From assembly GCA_027576995.1 (NCBI GenBank), contig JANBQC010000018.1:1-64000 (forward strand): 64,000 nt of DNA. The letters run 5' to 3'. Origin of the DNA: Dimargaris cristalligena. Taxonomy: Eukaryota; Kickxellomycota; Dimargaritomycetes; Dimargaritales; Dimargaritaceae. Below are positions 46,351 to 57,232 of the stretch, in pieces; position 1 is the first letter of the stretch, and each line of letters starts with the position of its first letter. The notes under the pieces are model-generated. The model made no database searches. It was not told the origin of the DNA and saw only the letters and a list, made by a program, of their open reading frames with translations. The position numbers and the translations under genes were made by a program.

Positions 46351-48585
46351 TTAGTTAATAGTGGACCGGTTCCACGAGCGGCGACGCAGGTAGCTGGGGG
46401 AGCCAGTGTCAACCTCAGCGGTGGTATCAGTGGAAGTCTCTGTGGTGGCGGTGGAGTCCGAGGGAGCCTGGAGGCCGAGGGCCAGGGCAGCATCGGTGTC
46501 TGGGGACATCATCGTGGAGTCGTCCGAAAAATCCACGAAGTTAGGGGTCAGGGTAGCATCAGAGGTGGCATCAGCGGTGGTAGCAATTTCGGGGTACATG
46601 AAGTCGGCAGTGGACGTGGCGTCACCGGTGGCTTCGGGCTCATCGACACAGTCTTCTTCGGCCTGCGCGTTGGCGGGAGTGGGCTCCTCCTCACAGTCCT
46701 CTTCGGCTTGAGCGTTAGCGGGAGCGGGGTCTTCCTCACAGTCCTCTTCGGCTTGAGCGTTAGCGGGAGTGGGGTCTTCCTCACAGTCCTCTTCGGCCTG
46801 AATGTTGGCGGGGGCGGGGTCTTCTTCACAGTCTTCCTCAGCCTGAATGTTGGCGGGGGCGGGATCCTCTTCACAGTCCTCTTCAGGCTGGACATTTTCA
46901 ATAGTCTCCACCGGTTTGCACTTGGTGGCAGGGGCAGTAGTGGGTTCGGTCACTAGGTTGGCGGGCGTCGACGAAGTAAAGGTAGGGGTCGGGCTTTCCT
47001 CACAAGGCTCACTGAAGGCGGCATCGATGTTTTCCACGGGGTTGCACTTGGTCTTTTCGGGAGTCAAGGAGGCCACGGCGGGGATGATCGGGTCCTCCGG
47101 CATATTGACTTCCTCGTTAAGGGGCTGGGCAATGATGGGGTCCTCCTCTTCACATTCCTCCTCAGGGACTTCGGCGGGCACACTGAAGTCCTGGTTGAGA
47201 GGTTCGGGAATCGTGGTGACGGGGTTGCACTTCGTCTTGGTAGGGACACTCGTGTCGAAGGAAGAGCCCTCAAAGTTTTCCGGCTGTTCGGGCTCGACGG
47301 GGTCGAACATCTGGGGGATGGTTTCAGGCTCATTGGTAGGTAGAGGGGCAGGCTCGGGTTCGGCAAAATCCGTGGGCATGGGTTCGGTTTCCGAGAAGTT
47401 CATCGGCTCAGGCTCAGTGACCGAGTTATTCATGGGCTCGGGTTCAGGCTCCGCAAAGTCCATTGGTGCAGGTTCGGGCTCCGTTTCCGGGTAAGTCATT
47501 GGTTCAGGCTCGGGCGCCAAGAAATCCGCCGGCTCCGAGGCCGCGGGGATCGCCAAAATGGGGTTGCACTTGGTCTTGGGGGCAGTATTGAGATTGTCAG
47601 GGGTGGTAGGTTCCTCCTCTTCGCAGTCCTCACCGAACGATTCGGTGGGGATGGTGGTGGGTACCTCCTCTTCGCAGTCCTCGTCGAATGACTCAGTGGG
47701 GGCGACAATGGCGGTGGCAGCGGGCTCGGGGACCTCCTCTTCGCAGTCCTCGTCGAATGACTCAGTGGGGGCGATGGTGGCGGTGGCAGCGGGCTCGGGG
47801 ACCTCCTCTTCACAGTCCTCTTCCTCCGGTTGGTACAAATCCGCAGGCGTCTCCATGGGGGCAACGGGGGGAATGAACTCCTGCGGAGCGGGCGCGGGGT
47901 CCTCCTCCTCGCAGTCCTCTTCCTCGGGTTGGTATAACTCGCTGGCCATCGGTTCCGGCGTGGGCATAGTAGTGATAGGGTTGCATTTAGCTTTCGGAGT
48001 ATCCAAAGTGTCAAAAGAGGAGGCGGCCGGGTCCTCGTCACAGTCCTCTGCCTCCGCTCCGAAGGGTACCGCGGGAATACCAGTATCAATCGCGGCCGGG
48101 GCCAGACCGGTTTCACAGTCGGTCACCGTCACCGTGGAAGTCATGGTAATGGTGGCGTACACGGTGGTCGGGGCGGGGGCAGAGCAATCCTGTCCGAAAT
48201 CGGCCGGTGGACTGTCAAATGAGCCCATTTCGGCACCTTCCGGCATATCCTGGTCCAGACCTTGGTCCTGGTTAGCCGGGTCCGAAGAAGACTCTACCAT
48301 GGTGGGATCGAAATTGGCCGGGTCATAGTCGGTATAGTCGATGGGGGTGGGTCCTCCTTCACCGGGAACGGTGAATTGGGCGGTTTCCACCGGGTTGGGG
48401 GCTTCAGTGTCGAACCCGGGGCAGCCGGGGGTATCACATACCGCACCGTCTGTGGTAGGGTCCAGGTTGTTGACGTCGTAATTGCGGCGGTAAAGGCCGG
48501 GGTATTCAGGGATAGACCGACCCTGCACCGTGGTTTCCGCAAGCAGAGTGGCCACAAGCAGTAGCCCAGAAATACGTATAATCAT
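46351..48585 (-). CDS. secreted acidic Glu/Pro-rich protein with DCEE Cys repeats
   Basis: 744 aa, single coding exon; ATG at 48583–48585, TAA at 46351–46353. A signal peptide (MIIRISGLLLVATLLAETTVQG) is followed by a short region with LYRRN, which could be a Kex2-type site, then a Thr-rich stretch (TTVYATITMTSTVTVTDCE) of the kind seen in fungal wall proteins. The bulk alternates two motif types: acidic (E)EDCEE(E/D)(D/P/V) blocks and basic KTKCNP(I/V) or TKCKPVE blocks (five copies). Near 46655–46895 are about six tandem 15-residue repeats (AEEDCEEDPAPANIQ and variants), and near 47670–47810 two 22-residue repeats (EVPEPAAT … APTESFDEDC). The tail is Ser/Thr/Asp-rich and ends YLRRRSWNRSTIN, with no GPI signal. 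A role in the wall or matrix, or metal binding by Cys/acid clusters, is inference; I know no named family. Confidence 0.8.
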   Translation of the reverse strand: MIIRISGLLLVATLLAETTVQGRSIPEYPGLYRRNYDVNNLDPTTDGAVCDTPGCPGFDTEAPNPVETAQFTVPGEGGPTPIDYTDYDPANFDPTMVESSSDPANQDQGLDQDMPEGAEMGSFDSPPADFGQDCSAPAPTTVYATITMTSTVTVTDCETGLAPAAIDTGIPAVPFGAEAEDCDEDPAASSFDTLDTPKAKCNPITTMPTPEPMASELYQPEEEDCEEEDPAPAPQEFIPPVAPMETPADLYQPEEEDCEEEVPEPAATATIAPTESFDEDCEEEVPEPAATAIVAPTESFDEDCEEEVPTTIPTESFGEDCEEEEPTTPDNLNTAPKTKCNPILAIPAASEPADFLAPEPEPMTYPETEPEPAPMDFAEPEPEPMNNSVTEPEPMNFSETEPMPTDFAEPEPAPLPTNEPETIPQMFDPVEPEQPENFEGSSFDTSVPTKTKCNPVTTIPEPLNQDFSVPAEVPEEECEEEDPIIAQPLNEEVNMPEDPIIPAVASLTPEKTKCNPVENIDAAFSEPCEESPTPTFTSSTPANLVTEPTTAPATKCKPVETIENVQPEEDCEEDPAPANIQAEEDCEEDPAPANIQAEEDCEEDPTPANAQAEEDCEEDPAPANAQAEEDCEEEPTPANAQAEEDCVDEPEATGDATSTADFMYPEIATTADATSDATLTPNFVDFSDDSTMMSPDTDAALALGLQAPSDSTATTETSTDTTAEVDTGSPSYLRRRSWNRSTIN
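46655..46895 (-). repeat. 45-bp in-frame tandem repeat (about six copies) in the acidic protein gene
   Basis: Units of 45 bases encode AEEDCEEDPAPANIQ with small changes (I/A, P/T, D/E). Copies are close to identical in DNA, so the array is recent or homogenised. It is likely to vary in copy number between strains. Confidence 0.85.
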
Positions 48586-48630
48586 GGTTTTGGAGTCAGA
48601 TTATAAAGGGGAGAGAGGAAGGGGTCCGAC

Positions 48631-49049
48631 CTGCGGGTGAAGTGTCAAATTGTGGTGGAGTGATGTTGGATCCCTTTAGAGATTATATATATCTATATAT
48701 ATTTAGCAAAAGGGTTCTCACTAAGGCAGTACGGAAAAGGCAGCGGTAAGAAAAAATATAAACGAATAGAAGGGTTAACAAACGGTAAGCAGTCGATGGA
48801 GTATAGCAGCTTGGGGTGAGTGGAGGTAAATACCGATATAGTTAGAGGTGGTTTGAGGTAAACTGTGGGGGAAGTGGCACTATCGTCACGCCCAGTATTT
48901 CACGAATAGCCTTATCTATTCGAAGGAATTGGCACAGGATTAAGTCAAGTTGGGGGTGTCAAAGGAGCAGCGGACGACACATTGTCGTGAACATCTAGTG
49001 CCAAATGGTAATGCATAACAGGAAAATTGTGTAGTATATAGCTACTTAC
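48631..49049 (-). other. possible 5' UTR intron of the acidic Cys-repeat protein gene
   Basis: On the minus strand a consensus donor, GTAAGTAGC, sits at 49049, and a pyrimidine-rich acceptor (cttcacccgcag) ends at 48631, 46 bases before the ATG of the 744-aa protein. The segment before the donor is C/T-rich and non-coding, as expected of a leader exon. The span includes a TA-rich stretch. It is based on splice-site appearance only. Confidence 0.35.
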
Positions 49050-49185
49050 CTATTGCTATCAATAGGTGGGCCGAATTCTCGGGTATGAGTAGTCGGGCGG
49101 GGAAGTAAAGTAAAGCGAGCTGGGCAAGGGAGGGTAGAGAGGGATAGAGAAGAAAATTGAGGGGAAGGGAGGCGAAAGGGGAAGT

Positions 49186-49210
49186 ATACATATATATATA
49201 TATATATATA
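49186..49210. repeat. (TA)n microsatellite
   Basis: About twelve TA/AT units in the putative leader region of the acidic-protein gene. Confidence 0.9.
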
Positions 49211-52200
49211 AACTACGAGGTGGGGGTAAAGGAACAAGTTGGAACGGGCCCTGCTGGTGAATGAAAAAGGTACAGGTTGGCCGATTTAAATATGAGCCGA
49301 GCCCAGCGGCAGTCTTGCAGTAAACTATTTACTAGTATATGAGTACTATTCCATGGGTGGTGTATATTAGATTAGGGGCTAGGGGGAGAATACGCGGGTA
49401 AACGGGACACTGAAAAGCAGTAGTGGTGGTTAAAATATGAAATAGACTAGGGGGAGGGTGCCTTTGGCAAGATCTAGGGCTAAACCATTGGTAAAACTAT
49501 CGGGGGTGTGCAACAGATGGTTATACCAGAATCCAATCCATGAATACGCGATTGCGTAAAGGGAGAGAGTCTTCTTTTTGCCCCGTTCGGCACTACCGCG
49601 CTTCTACGGGCTGTGTAGTATTGAATGGCAGTCGGTATAGTAATATTGGCAGCGGGCCGAGGCGTAGGGCAAGGGGAGGGTAAATTGGGGGAGGAGGAAG
49701 CATGGATAAAGCGGTCCCGCTAGGTTGGGAGACTCAAAGGAGGGGGAGGTATAAGGGAGAAGGCCAACATAACATATTGAAAAGGGAAGGAGGAGTATAA
49801 TAATGGACCCCGGAAAGACGGCGTCAAAGAGTGGAGGGTTTGGGGCCGGGTGCCCGATCGTGGTGCGCGGAGTCATTATCCACTCGCGAAGCAATAATCG
49901 GAGCGAATAAGGAGAGTGAACTAGCCGGTCAAATAATAGGGGTTGATAGGTGCCTGAGGCAGGAAACCAACTTTTCGCTATGTGATTGGGCTCCCCGACT
50001 ACAGAGGTGGTTTGGGATATAGTGTCAGGCCGATTTACAAGGGGCCCGTTCACACTCATTAGGTAAATGTACTATTTTCGGATAAATAGTATACCACAGT
50101 ACAATGGCGTGGCGGCCGGGATGTGAAATCTTCGCGAAACCCCAAACTGATTGAACTATCCCGTCCTCGTTTTCTAGCCACTATTAGTTCTCCCCTCCAT
50201 TTCCCACTATAGCATCCCCTTACATATCTACTCAGTCGTTCTCTCTCGGGTGTACTCTCTCTCTCCTCTCCCTCAGCCCTCCTTGGCATTATTTCTCTTT
50301 CTAAACTGCCCACCAGTCGGATCGTTGGATTCGTCGCTGTCTATATGGGCTTATCGTTGTGGAAGGGTTAGCGAGAGGCATGCTTGCCTATTCCCAGAAT
50401 TTTGGCACAGAGGGGGAATCCAAGCCAATCACCCACCTCCGTTATTCCTTCTAGAGATACACTGCCCCAAGCCTAGTGATTCCGAACTTCCTTCCATTGT
50501 CCCCTTTTCCATGCTCATCCACAGACCAAAGCCGGCCTAACCGCCCCTATGCAGCGACTCCCATGTCGGTGAATTTCACACATTTCCTTCGGGGGCGAAT
50601 GGCAGCCCTTTCCAAGTTTTCTCAGCGGGCTGGTCACTCTCCTTTTTCGAAACAACAACAACAACAACATAATCACAGGGCTCTATGGCACTACTAATGG
50701 CTTATGGAGTCGGCCCAAACATATTTAGTGCAGTTGGTGAACCAAACCTAATTCCAGGGAGCTGTTAATTTAAGACTAAACTAAACTTATCGCTGGTGGT
50801 CGACCGGTCCTGCACTTCCATCAAAGAGGTACAATGCTACCTAGAAATAACATATTATCAAGTACAATTCATGTCTATTCACGCTACATTGGTAGTGTCC
50901 ACCCAGACAGTGGACCAAGCACCATTAGTGAACCGGAGTTATTTTGTAAAACAATCTGCCCAATTGCACTGATAGGTAGTACCCTCCCCTCACCCCCCCA
51001 AAACCATTATTTGAGAATAAAACGCACGGCAGTCGAAAATGGCCCGTGCATTGGGGCAAAAGTAACCTTAGCCTGTGCTCCATAGATATTTATACAATTA
51101 CATGTATTACTCCTCGCCGGTAAATCTGTCCTGGCGGTAATTATATGTGTGCCATAGTCGCCTAAAAATATACCATTGCTTTACATGGTGACAAGGCTGT
51201 TTTACAGGCGTTACTCAGTACTCCCTCCCTAAAGGTCTCGGTTTAACAGAAATGTTCACTCCGTGCAACTAAGCCGGCCCAACTTCCACCCATTGCCCAC
51301 CCGTTGCCTTTTACATCTACTCTGCGTTGGTCGGTAATTCTTATTTACGTTGGTGCTACTAATGTCATTAGACCAATATAAACTGTACCGCTTGTCCCGT
51401 TAGCATGTCCGCCAAGTTGACTGACGCTTGCAGGTATTCTATTGCTGCGTTCGGATAAAACTTTTAGCTGACCCATTATTCATAGCATTAGCAATACAAA
51501 GATGCGTACACGAGGTATATCTACTGGGTTCAAATAGGGCACGTCAGGTTTGGTGAAGCAAGGCTGCCATCTTCACCCGTATTTGGTTTCAGGTTTTTGG
51601 AGTATTTGGGACGGATATTTGACATGCAGTTAATATTCATTGGCTAGGGTTTTTTGACACTTTTCCCCAAAAACATCGAATACCACACACTTGGGCTAGC
51701 TAGTCTATACTATGTGGCCTTGAGGCTTAAAACAAACCTTTTTATTATGAAAATTCAAATAATTTGAACCAAACAACAACAGCCCCTGGAGAGATTAGTG
51801 GTGGGGCTGGTTTCAAGACGAAAATGCACTCCATTTTGAGTGTATACGATATCCTGCATTGAGCTATTGAGTTCGGGGGAACTTACATTATGGGGGGTGG
51901 CGGAACCGGGCCCTCCAAGGTGGTTAATACAACCATTGGCGTCTTGCGACTATAAAGCCCCATTATATTAGCCCATGGCGAAGGGGCATTGTCTATACTC
52001 TCCGCATGGAGGACAGTAGGTACATGGGCTATAGGGTATAGCCCGGTGACCTGGGGCTAACCAGAGGTGCCCAGTCTACAAGGCGCACATGTGTGCCATA
52101 CTAATTCCATTCCTTTTGGAGATGTACCAAATTAATGATGCCTGGTCGTCCCCGGAAAAACCAGTTTCCCGCGTGAGCCGGCCATTTACTCAGTTATATT

Positions 52201-53633
52201 TATCCTACCCAACGGTCTGTCACCTATTATTGTAATTTATAGCTAGCATATTTGAGGTTTCCAACGTTTATTCTATTTGCCTGACCTACTTTTCTTCTCC
52301 ATTCCTTACACGTGCACCTACTCACTCTTAAATCCCTTTTAGTATCACCCTCTTAAGCCGTAGCATGCTAACGGTATTCACCGCTCTATCACTTCGTTGA
52401 CTAGTCACTTATTTTATAGTCGAGCATTTGACCCCACCTCCCCTTTGTCTAATTTCCACGATACAAATAATCCCACAGCAGCCCATTGTTTCTACAAGAC
52501 AATTTTCACTGGTAGTTCTACCACATTGTCGTCTGCAACCACGGGTGTCAATTTTAGTTATGGTTTAAGAGCAGTCGGGGGTTCTTGTAAAAGCTGGCCA
52601 GGCATATATTCTAATATGTTATTATTTCTAGTCGCTACTTATAAATGTAACTTTCTAGGGGACTAACCAAATCTGCAAATCATAATACATGGGCACAATC
52701 CAATACAGCCGTTTGGGATTCCGAATGGTTTATACATAGGATAATAATCGGCAAAATCATTTTTACTCCTGTAATTTACGCCCTATGAAACGTTTCTAGC
52801 TATACGACCAGCTATTGTCCTTGCTACCTTCATAAATATACAAGAGGGGCTTCGTCTAGTAATTCATACTTGCCCCATCGTATATGCTTTACGGTATATC
52901 TCAAGTTTATGGCCTGGAGGCACTCCCCATTCTCTCCTAATTTTCGAGATTCTAGAAAGTCCGCCCTTTAGTTCTGTTTCCAGTCGCGGTGTCACTCCAT
53001 GGGTGTGGGTAGATCCCGGTGGAGTTGTTCAGGCCATTTCCCCTTCCGAGAAAAATTCTGCGCGGAATGGTGGCTACGAGAACTGCCCTATGGGACGTAA
53101 ATTCTGCATATTAGTTAGCTGCCGGCTGCCGCATCGCGCCCAAATTAAGAAAAGGGAAAATCTGGGGCTCCGAAATCCAATTAGCTACCCCTTGTAGTGC
53201 ACAAGGCACATATACGGCTTTATCGTAGGTGGTAGCTGCTCATACCAGACCCAAATACGCATATGTGAATGAAACGAGCCACGAATAAAAAAAAGGGGGG
53301 GTGAGTGAATAGATGTGGGAGGGTGGGTATGTATATACCGGAAATGAAAAAAGGAAAACAATGAAAGTTGAATTCGAATTACCAGAAAGAACCTACGGTT
53401 TGGTTTGTGCAACCCTAATCGGATAGCCTCGATTTTTATTGGACTTGAAGGCGACGCATTCGTTGGTTTTTCTCGTGCACGAGGGTGTAAAATGATATTA
53501 TTGGTCTATTTGTGGCCAGGGTGGGTTGGGGGTATGCGGAGCCGAGCTCAGCTATACGACTAATCCAGTCGGAACATTAGGGTCAAGTATAGCGGATAAA
53601 AATGGCAAAAGAGATGGAGGATGGCAGTTTGCG

Positions 53634-53659
53634 TATAATATATATATATATATATATAT
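53634..53659. repeat. (TA)n microsatellite
   Basis: About twelve TA units some 170 bases before the start codon of the secreted-protein gene at 53829. Confidence 0.9.
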
Positions 53660-53828
53660 GATACCTTTAATCCCCGCGTTCACCTGCCTTTTTTCCCACT
53701 TACTTTCTATTACACGGGTCTTATTCACTTGCCACATTTCCGATGCAGTTTACTTTCATTGAGAGTAGCTCCACGTACCAAGTTGCCAGACTAACCACCG
53801 ATTTGCTTTCTAGCGATTTCTATCCAAC

Positions 53829-55094
53829 ATGCTAGTTCATCAGATACTCTGGGCTTCGCCGCTTTTGGTTGCGACAGTGGTCTGTATGAATTGGGGAAGT
53901 CAAAGCACCGATAATCTCCCCGGCTCCTCGGATTCACTAATTTCCAATGTCCCCAGTACTAACCAAACTCCAGCAAGTGGTATTAGAAATGTCGCGAAAT
54001 TGTTACTTGTAAGTTGCGATGGCCGGACTATGTATCTAATTATACCTACATTGGGTGAGATATATCCTCCCCCCTTTGGGCAAGGCAGGTTTATATCGTG
54101 GCCCAGTCTGGAACTATAGCGTGGTTATTACAGTGTTTTAATGCCCATATATTGATCCGTTCTCTACGCTCCATTCCACCCATAACTATAATTGATTATC
54201 CCCCACTCCATATGCTTACCATTCTAGTCCTACAATTCAGCCTGCTCGAAAGTGACTAAAATCCATGATTGGACTGAAACCCACGCCCAGGCTATTAAGG
54301 ATTATGCGGAGTCGACTTTGAGCTCCAGCGAGATCCAAACCCTCTATAAGACCTACTTTGAAATTCTCGGGGCAAGCTTCAACGCCTATTTGTCCAGCCA
54401 GTCCAATCCACGGACCAAGATTGTCAAATATACCTATAAGACAGTCGTACCAGTCCTAGCCAAATCGCACCCGCTTTATGCCTGCATGTTGGTGGATCCA
54501 ACCCTATCATGGTGACTGTTTAATTTAGGATCCGTACTTGTCCAAGGTATTGCGAACGACAGGAAATTAATGGAGTATTTGCCTAAGTCTGTGTCAGCCA
54601 AACTACCCCGCTACCAAGACAGCTCCATGAGCGGTACACCAACTAAGGGTCCGGGGAATGTCCAAGCAAGAACAGCTAGTTTCGAATCGGCCGAAAGTGA
54701 ATTAGACACAGATGGCCTGTCAGACTATAGCTGGGAGGACAGTGCTTTCTATGCCAATGTCATGGATAGGAAGCATTTAGTGGATACTGTCTCGGATTAT
54801 TTCTGGCAGTATGCTAAGGAAATGCACAATGTGGCTCAGGTTCAGCAGAGCTATGCCGTTCGAGACAAATTCGCCATGGTGCCAAACGAAGGAAGTGCTA
54901 ATTATCAGTCCCAAGGCCGTGGTGATGTCAATCACTCGGCCCATGCACCATCGGTGGATGCGAAAACACTAAAGTTAGCCTTCACCAAAGACGACGCCTC
55001 GACCTTTATTGGTTCCGCCCTCACTCGATCGTTTCGTTCCATTCTGGGAAAGATACCCGGAAAGTATTCCGTCCAAAGGAGCGAAGGCAACTAA
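53829..55094 (+). CDS. unidentified secreted protein, three exons
   Basis: Model: join(53829..54008, 54228..54487, 54563..55094), 323 aa. Exon 1 starts with a signal peptide (MLVHQILWASPLLVATVVCM) and ends at a GTAAGT donor; exon 2 follows ttctag in phase 0 and encodes SYNSACSKVTKIHDWTETHA, then a helical stretch (QTLYKTYFEILGASFNAYLS). Exon 3 encodes MEYLPKSVSAKLPRYQD, an acidic stretch (ESELDTDGLSDYSWEDSAFY), a helix (VDTVSDYFWQYAKEMHNVAQ) and a Ser-rich tail. The second junction is the weak point: the only phase-consistent choice uses a GTTGGT donor at 54488 and a CAG at 54562 (75-nt intron), although a better-looking acceptor ends at 54528. No domain is recognised. A secreted, lineage-specific helical protein is the safest description. 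Confidence 0.6.
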
Positions 55095-55377
55095 GCGTGG
55101 TTTTAATCGCTAGTACCTTTAGTTATATGTTTCATAACCAAGTCTCTCCCACCAGTTGATTCGTGCGTGCAAACACCAATATTTGCAAATATAAGGACAT
55201 CTACATCGCTCATTATACCCCATTTTTATATAAATAACTCATCTACCCAGGGTTACAATCATGTGTTACTCTTCGGGGCCTATTTTTATTGAATTTCTAG
55301 CGAATTAAAAGCAATACCTACAAGGGAAGCAAACAGGTACAATAGGGATATTAAAGGATACATACAGGTGTAGGTTT

Positions 55378-56541
55378 TCAGTGGTGACGGCGTAGCCGAC
55401 CGGGCAGAATCTTTCGCCATGGCTTCGGCTTTATAGTTGGATGATGACTGTGCAACTCCACATGCGAGACGATGACGACGTTATAAATCAATCCGCACAA
55501 CACAGTCCCGCAGAAGGGCGCCACGTAGGGGACCCAGGCGTAGTGGTCATGCAGGGTAAACATCCCGGGACCGTACCCCGCGGCCAAGGTATAAAGCCGG
55601 GGCCCTAAATCAATAGCAGGGTTAAGGCCCCCGCCTCCTTGGAAACCCAAGCACAGGACCATGGTGCCCACGATAATGCCCAACGCAAGGGGGGTCCAGT
55701 TTTTGGGGGGCATATTGTAGCCATCCGTGGCCGCGAATGCGCCCATGGCGATCATACCGGTACCCAGGGCTTCGGACAGGAAAGCCGTGGCATTGTTGAT
55801 TTCCTTGAGGGGAACTGAGGTGTACAGAGAGGCAGTGGCGGTGGGTCCGTAGATGGTAAGTTGGTGGTGCTCGTAGGCGTTGAGGGACTGCAGGTATAAC
55901 AAGTTCAGCGTCGCGGCGGCCGCGAACGACCCCAGAGTCTGCGAAAAAATGTAGCCCGGCACTTTGCGCCAGGGAAAATGGCGCCAAAAGGCAAAGGCCA
56001 CAGTGAGGGCCGGGTTCAAGTGTCCCCCCGATACCCCCTGGGCGACGAAGAGGCCCATCATCAGTCCCGGGATCCAGCCGAAACTGGACAGAAAAAAGGA
56101 CTGGTGCAAAGCGTCAGGGTTCAGTTTGGCCGTGAAAATAGCCCCCAGACCAATGATGGTTTGGATATACATACCCACGAATTCGGCTAGGTATTCCCGG
56201 TAGCGGTAGCGGAGTCGGTAGAGCCAGCTGTGACGGGCTAAGACGCGGCTGAGATCGTGCAGGGGGACGTAGTCGATGGGCATATCGCGATCGCTGGCTT
56301 TCCATTTGGCCTTCGTCTCACGGCTGCCCCACGGGTGGTTCACCCATTGGTTGAGGGGAAAAATTCGGCGGTGAAGTCGACTGAGTAGTCCGGTTTGGCC
56401 ATCGCTGGGACTGGGGCTGGGACTGGATGCCCGTTCTACCTGGGCTGGGTAGGGTGCGATGGGGTTGTCATACGGGATAGGGGGTGGGTACCGGTAACGA
56501 AGTTGGGGGGGAGGGTTTCCACTATTAATTGGCTGGTCCAT
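55378..56541 (-). CDS. aquaglyceroporin (MIP family) with Ile in place of the selectivity-filter Arg
   Basis: 387 aa, single exon; the start is the first ATG (MDQPINSGNPPPQLR, 56539–56541). Residues 1–~125 are a disordered Pro/Ser-rich cytosolic extension, as in Fps1/Yfl054-type fungal channels. Six transmembrane helices follow, with the two half-helices: GVSGGHLNPALTVAFA after TM2 and GGGGLNPAIDLGPR after TM5. Both NPA boxes are intact, and the Asp after the second (NPAxD) is the mark of glycerol-permeable members. The intervening residue, almost always Arg and lining the ar/R constriction, is Ile (codon ATT, residue 310). The channel should conduct glycerol or water across the plasma or an internal membrane. 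The C-terminus is short and basic. It is convergent with the secreted-protein gene, 283 bases away. Confidence 0.92.
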   Translation of the reverse strand: MDQPINSGNPPPQLRYRYPPPIPYDNPIAPYPAQVERASSPSPSPSDGQTGLLSRLHRRIFPLNQWVNHPWGSRETKAKWKASDRDMPIDYVPLHDLSRVLARHSWLYRLRYRYREYLAEFVGMYIQTIIGLGAIFTAKLNPDALHQSFFLSSFGWIPGLMMGLFVAQGVSGGHLNPALTVAFAFWRHFPWRKVPGYIFSQTLGSFAAAATLNLLYLQSLNAYEHHQLTIYGPTATASLYTSVPLKEINNATAFLSEALGTGMIAMGAFAATDGYNMPPKNWTPLALGIIVGTMVLCLGFQGGGGLNPAIDLGPRLYTLAAGYGPGMFTLHDHYAWVPYVAPFCGTVLCGLIYNVVIVSHVELHSHHPTIKPKPWRKILPGRLRRHH

Positions 56542-57232
56542 CTCTGGACTTCCGATTGAAAGCGAGGAACCGATGCGCAAACCAGGAAAATAATAGTATC
56601 AGGAGCAACGTAATTCTAAATTTTAAGCGAGACTAAACCGTATCTTATTATTCGGTGAATTATCGAATGTATTAATATAAGCGATCTATAAAATTGTTCA
56701 TTAGGTTGAAAGCAAGTCAAGTTAGATGGTGGATATACTAATGTAAAGGTACGGTTGAATGACAGCGGACTTATAGTACTCATTTGCAGATTCTCTGAAG
56801 TGGAACTGTATGCAGTTTCCTAATGATCCGGTGGTTTCGGATTAACCCCTATACTCCTGTCTACCACAATCAAGGACAAGGTCAACCTAAGACATTAGTA
56901 GTTTTTGGTCATCGGGTTATGAAACCTCGGGTCACAGACGAATCGGGGACGTGCTCATTCGAAACTCAGCTTTAATTAGTGCTATTTGAATATATCGGGG
57001 TGTCCCCATGGCTCTATTATTAAACACAGTCTTATGTGGGGCTAAAGAAGTATGGAGTGATTGCCGGTTAGATGGAAACAGACTAAGCCATGCTACCAAA
57101 TGCTTATACGCATGGTGGACAAAGACTTAGGCCGATTAGATAATGAGTAGAGGGTATATAATGTCTTTGAAATTCCCTTCAGAGAATTAGTAGTAACGGA
57201 CTTGTTATATTATAAGGGGGCGATCGGCTCTC
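56542..57232. promoter_or_regulatory. intergenic region holding the aquaglyceroporin promoter and the DUF1399 gene 3' UTR
   Basis: About 690 bases between two minus-strand genes. It is A+T rich, with no coding signal. No specific operator or TATA element can be named with confidence. Confidence 0.4.

Larger units (their letters stand above)
48586..53828. other. 5.2 kb gene-poor interval
   Basis: The first ~500 bases probably contain the leader and a 5' UTR intron of the acidic-protein gene (separate entry). Beyond that I see no recognisable gene. Short frames that read somewhat like protein occur at 50834–51085, 52397–52666 and 53003–53100 (+) and 51887–51963 (−, starting with ATG before a GTAAGT donor), but none gives a full model. 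(TA)n repeats lie at about 49186 and 53634. Confidence 0.45.

Noticed and set aside
46291..48328. Long Gly/Ser/Val-rich frames on the + strand opposite the acidic-repeat protein
   Set aside because: They are reverse reads of Glu/Pro/Thr codon repeats. The minus frame has the signal peptide, ATG and single stop-free 744-codon run.
51820..51963. Two-exon minus-strand mini-gene starting at the ATG at 51963 with a GTAAGT donor
   Set aside because: The phase-consistent intron would be only 33 nt, below the usual minimum, and the product is ~60 aa without resemblance.
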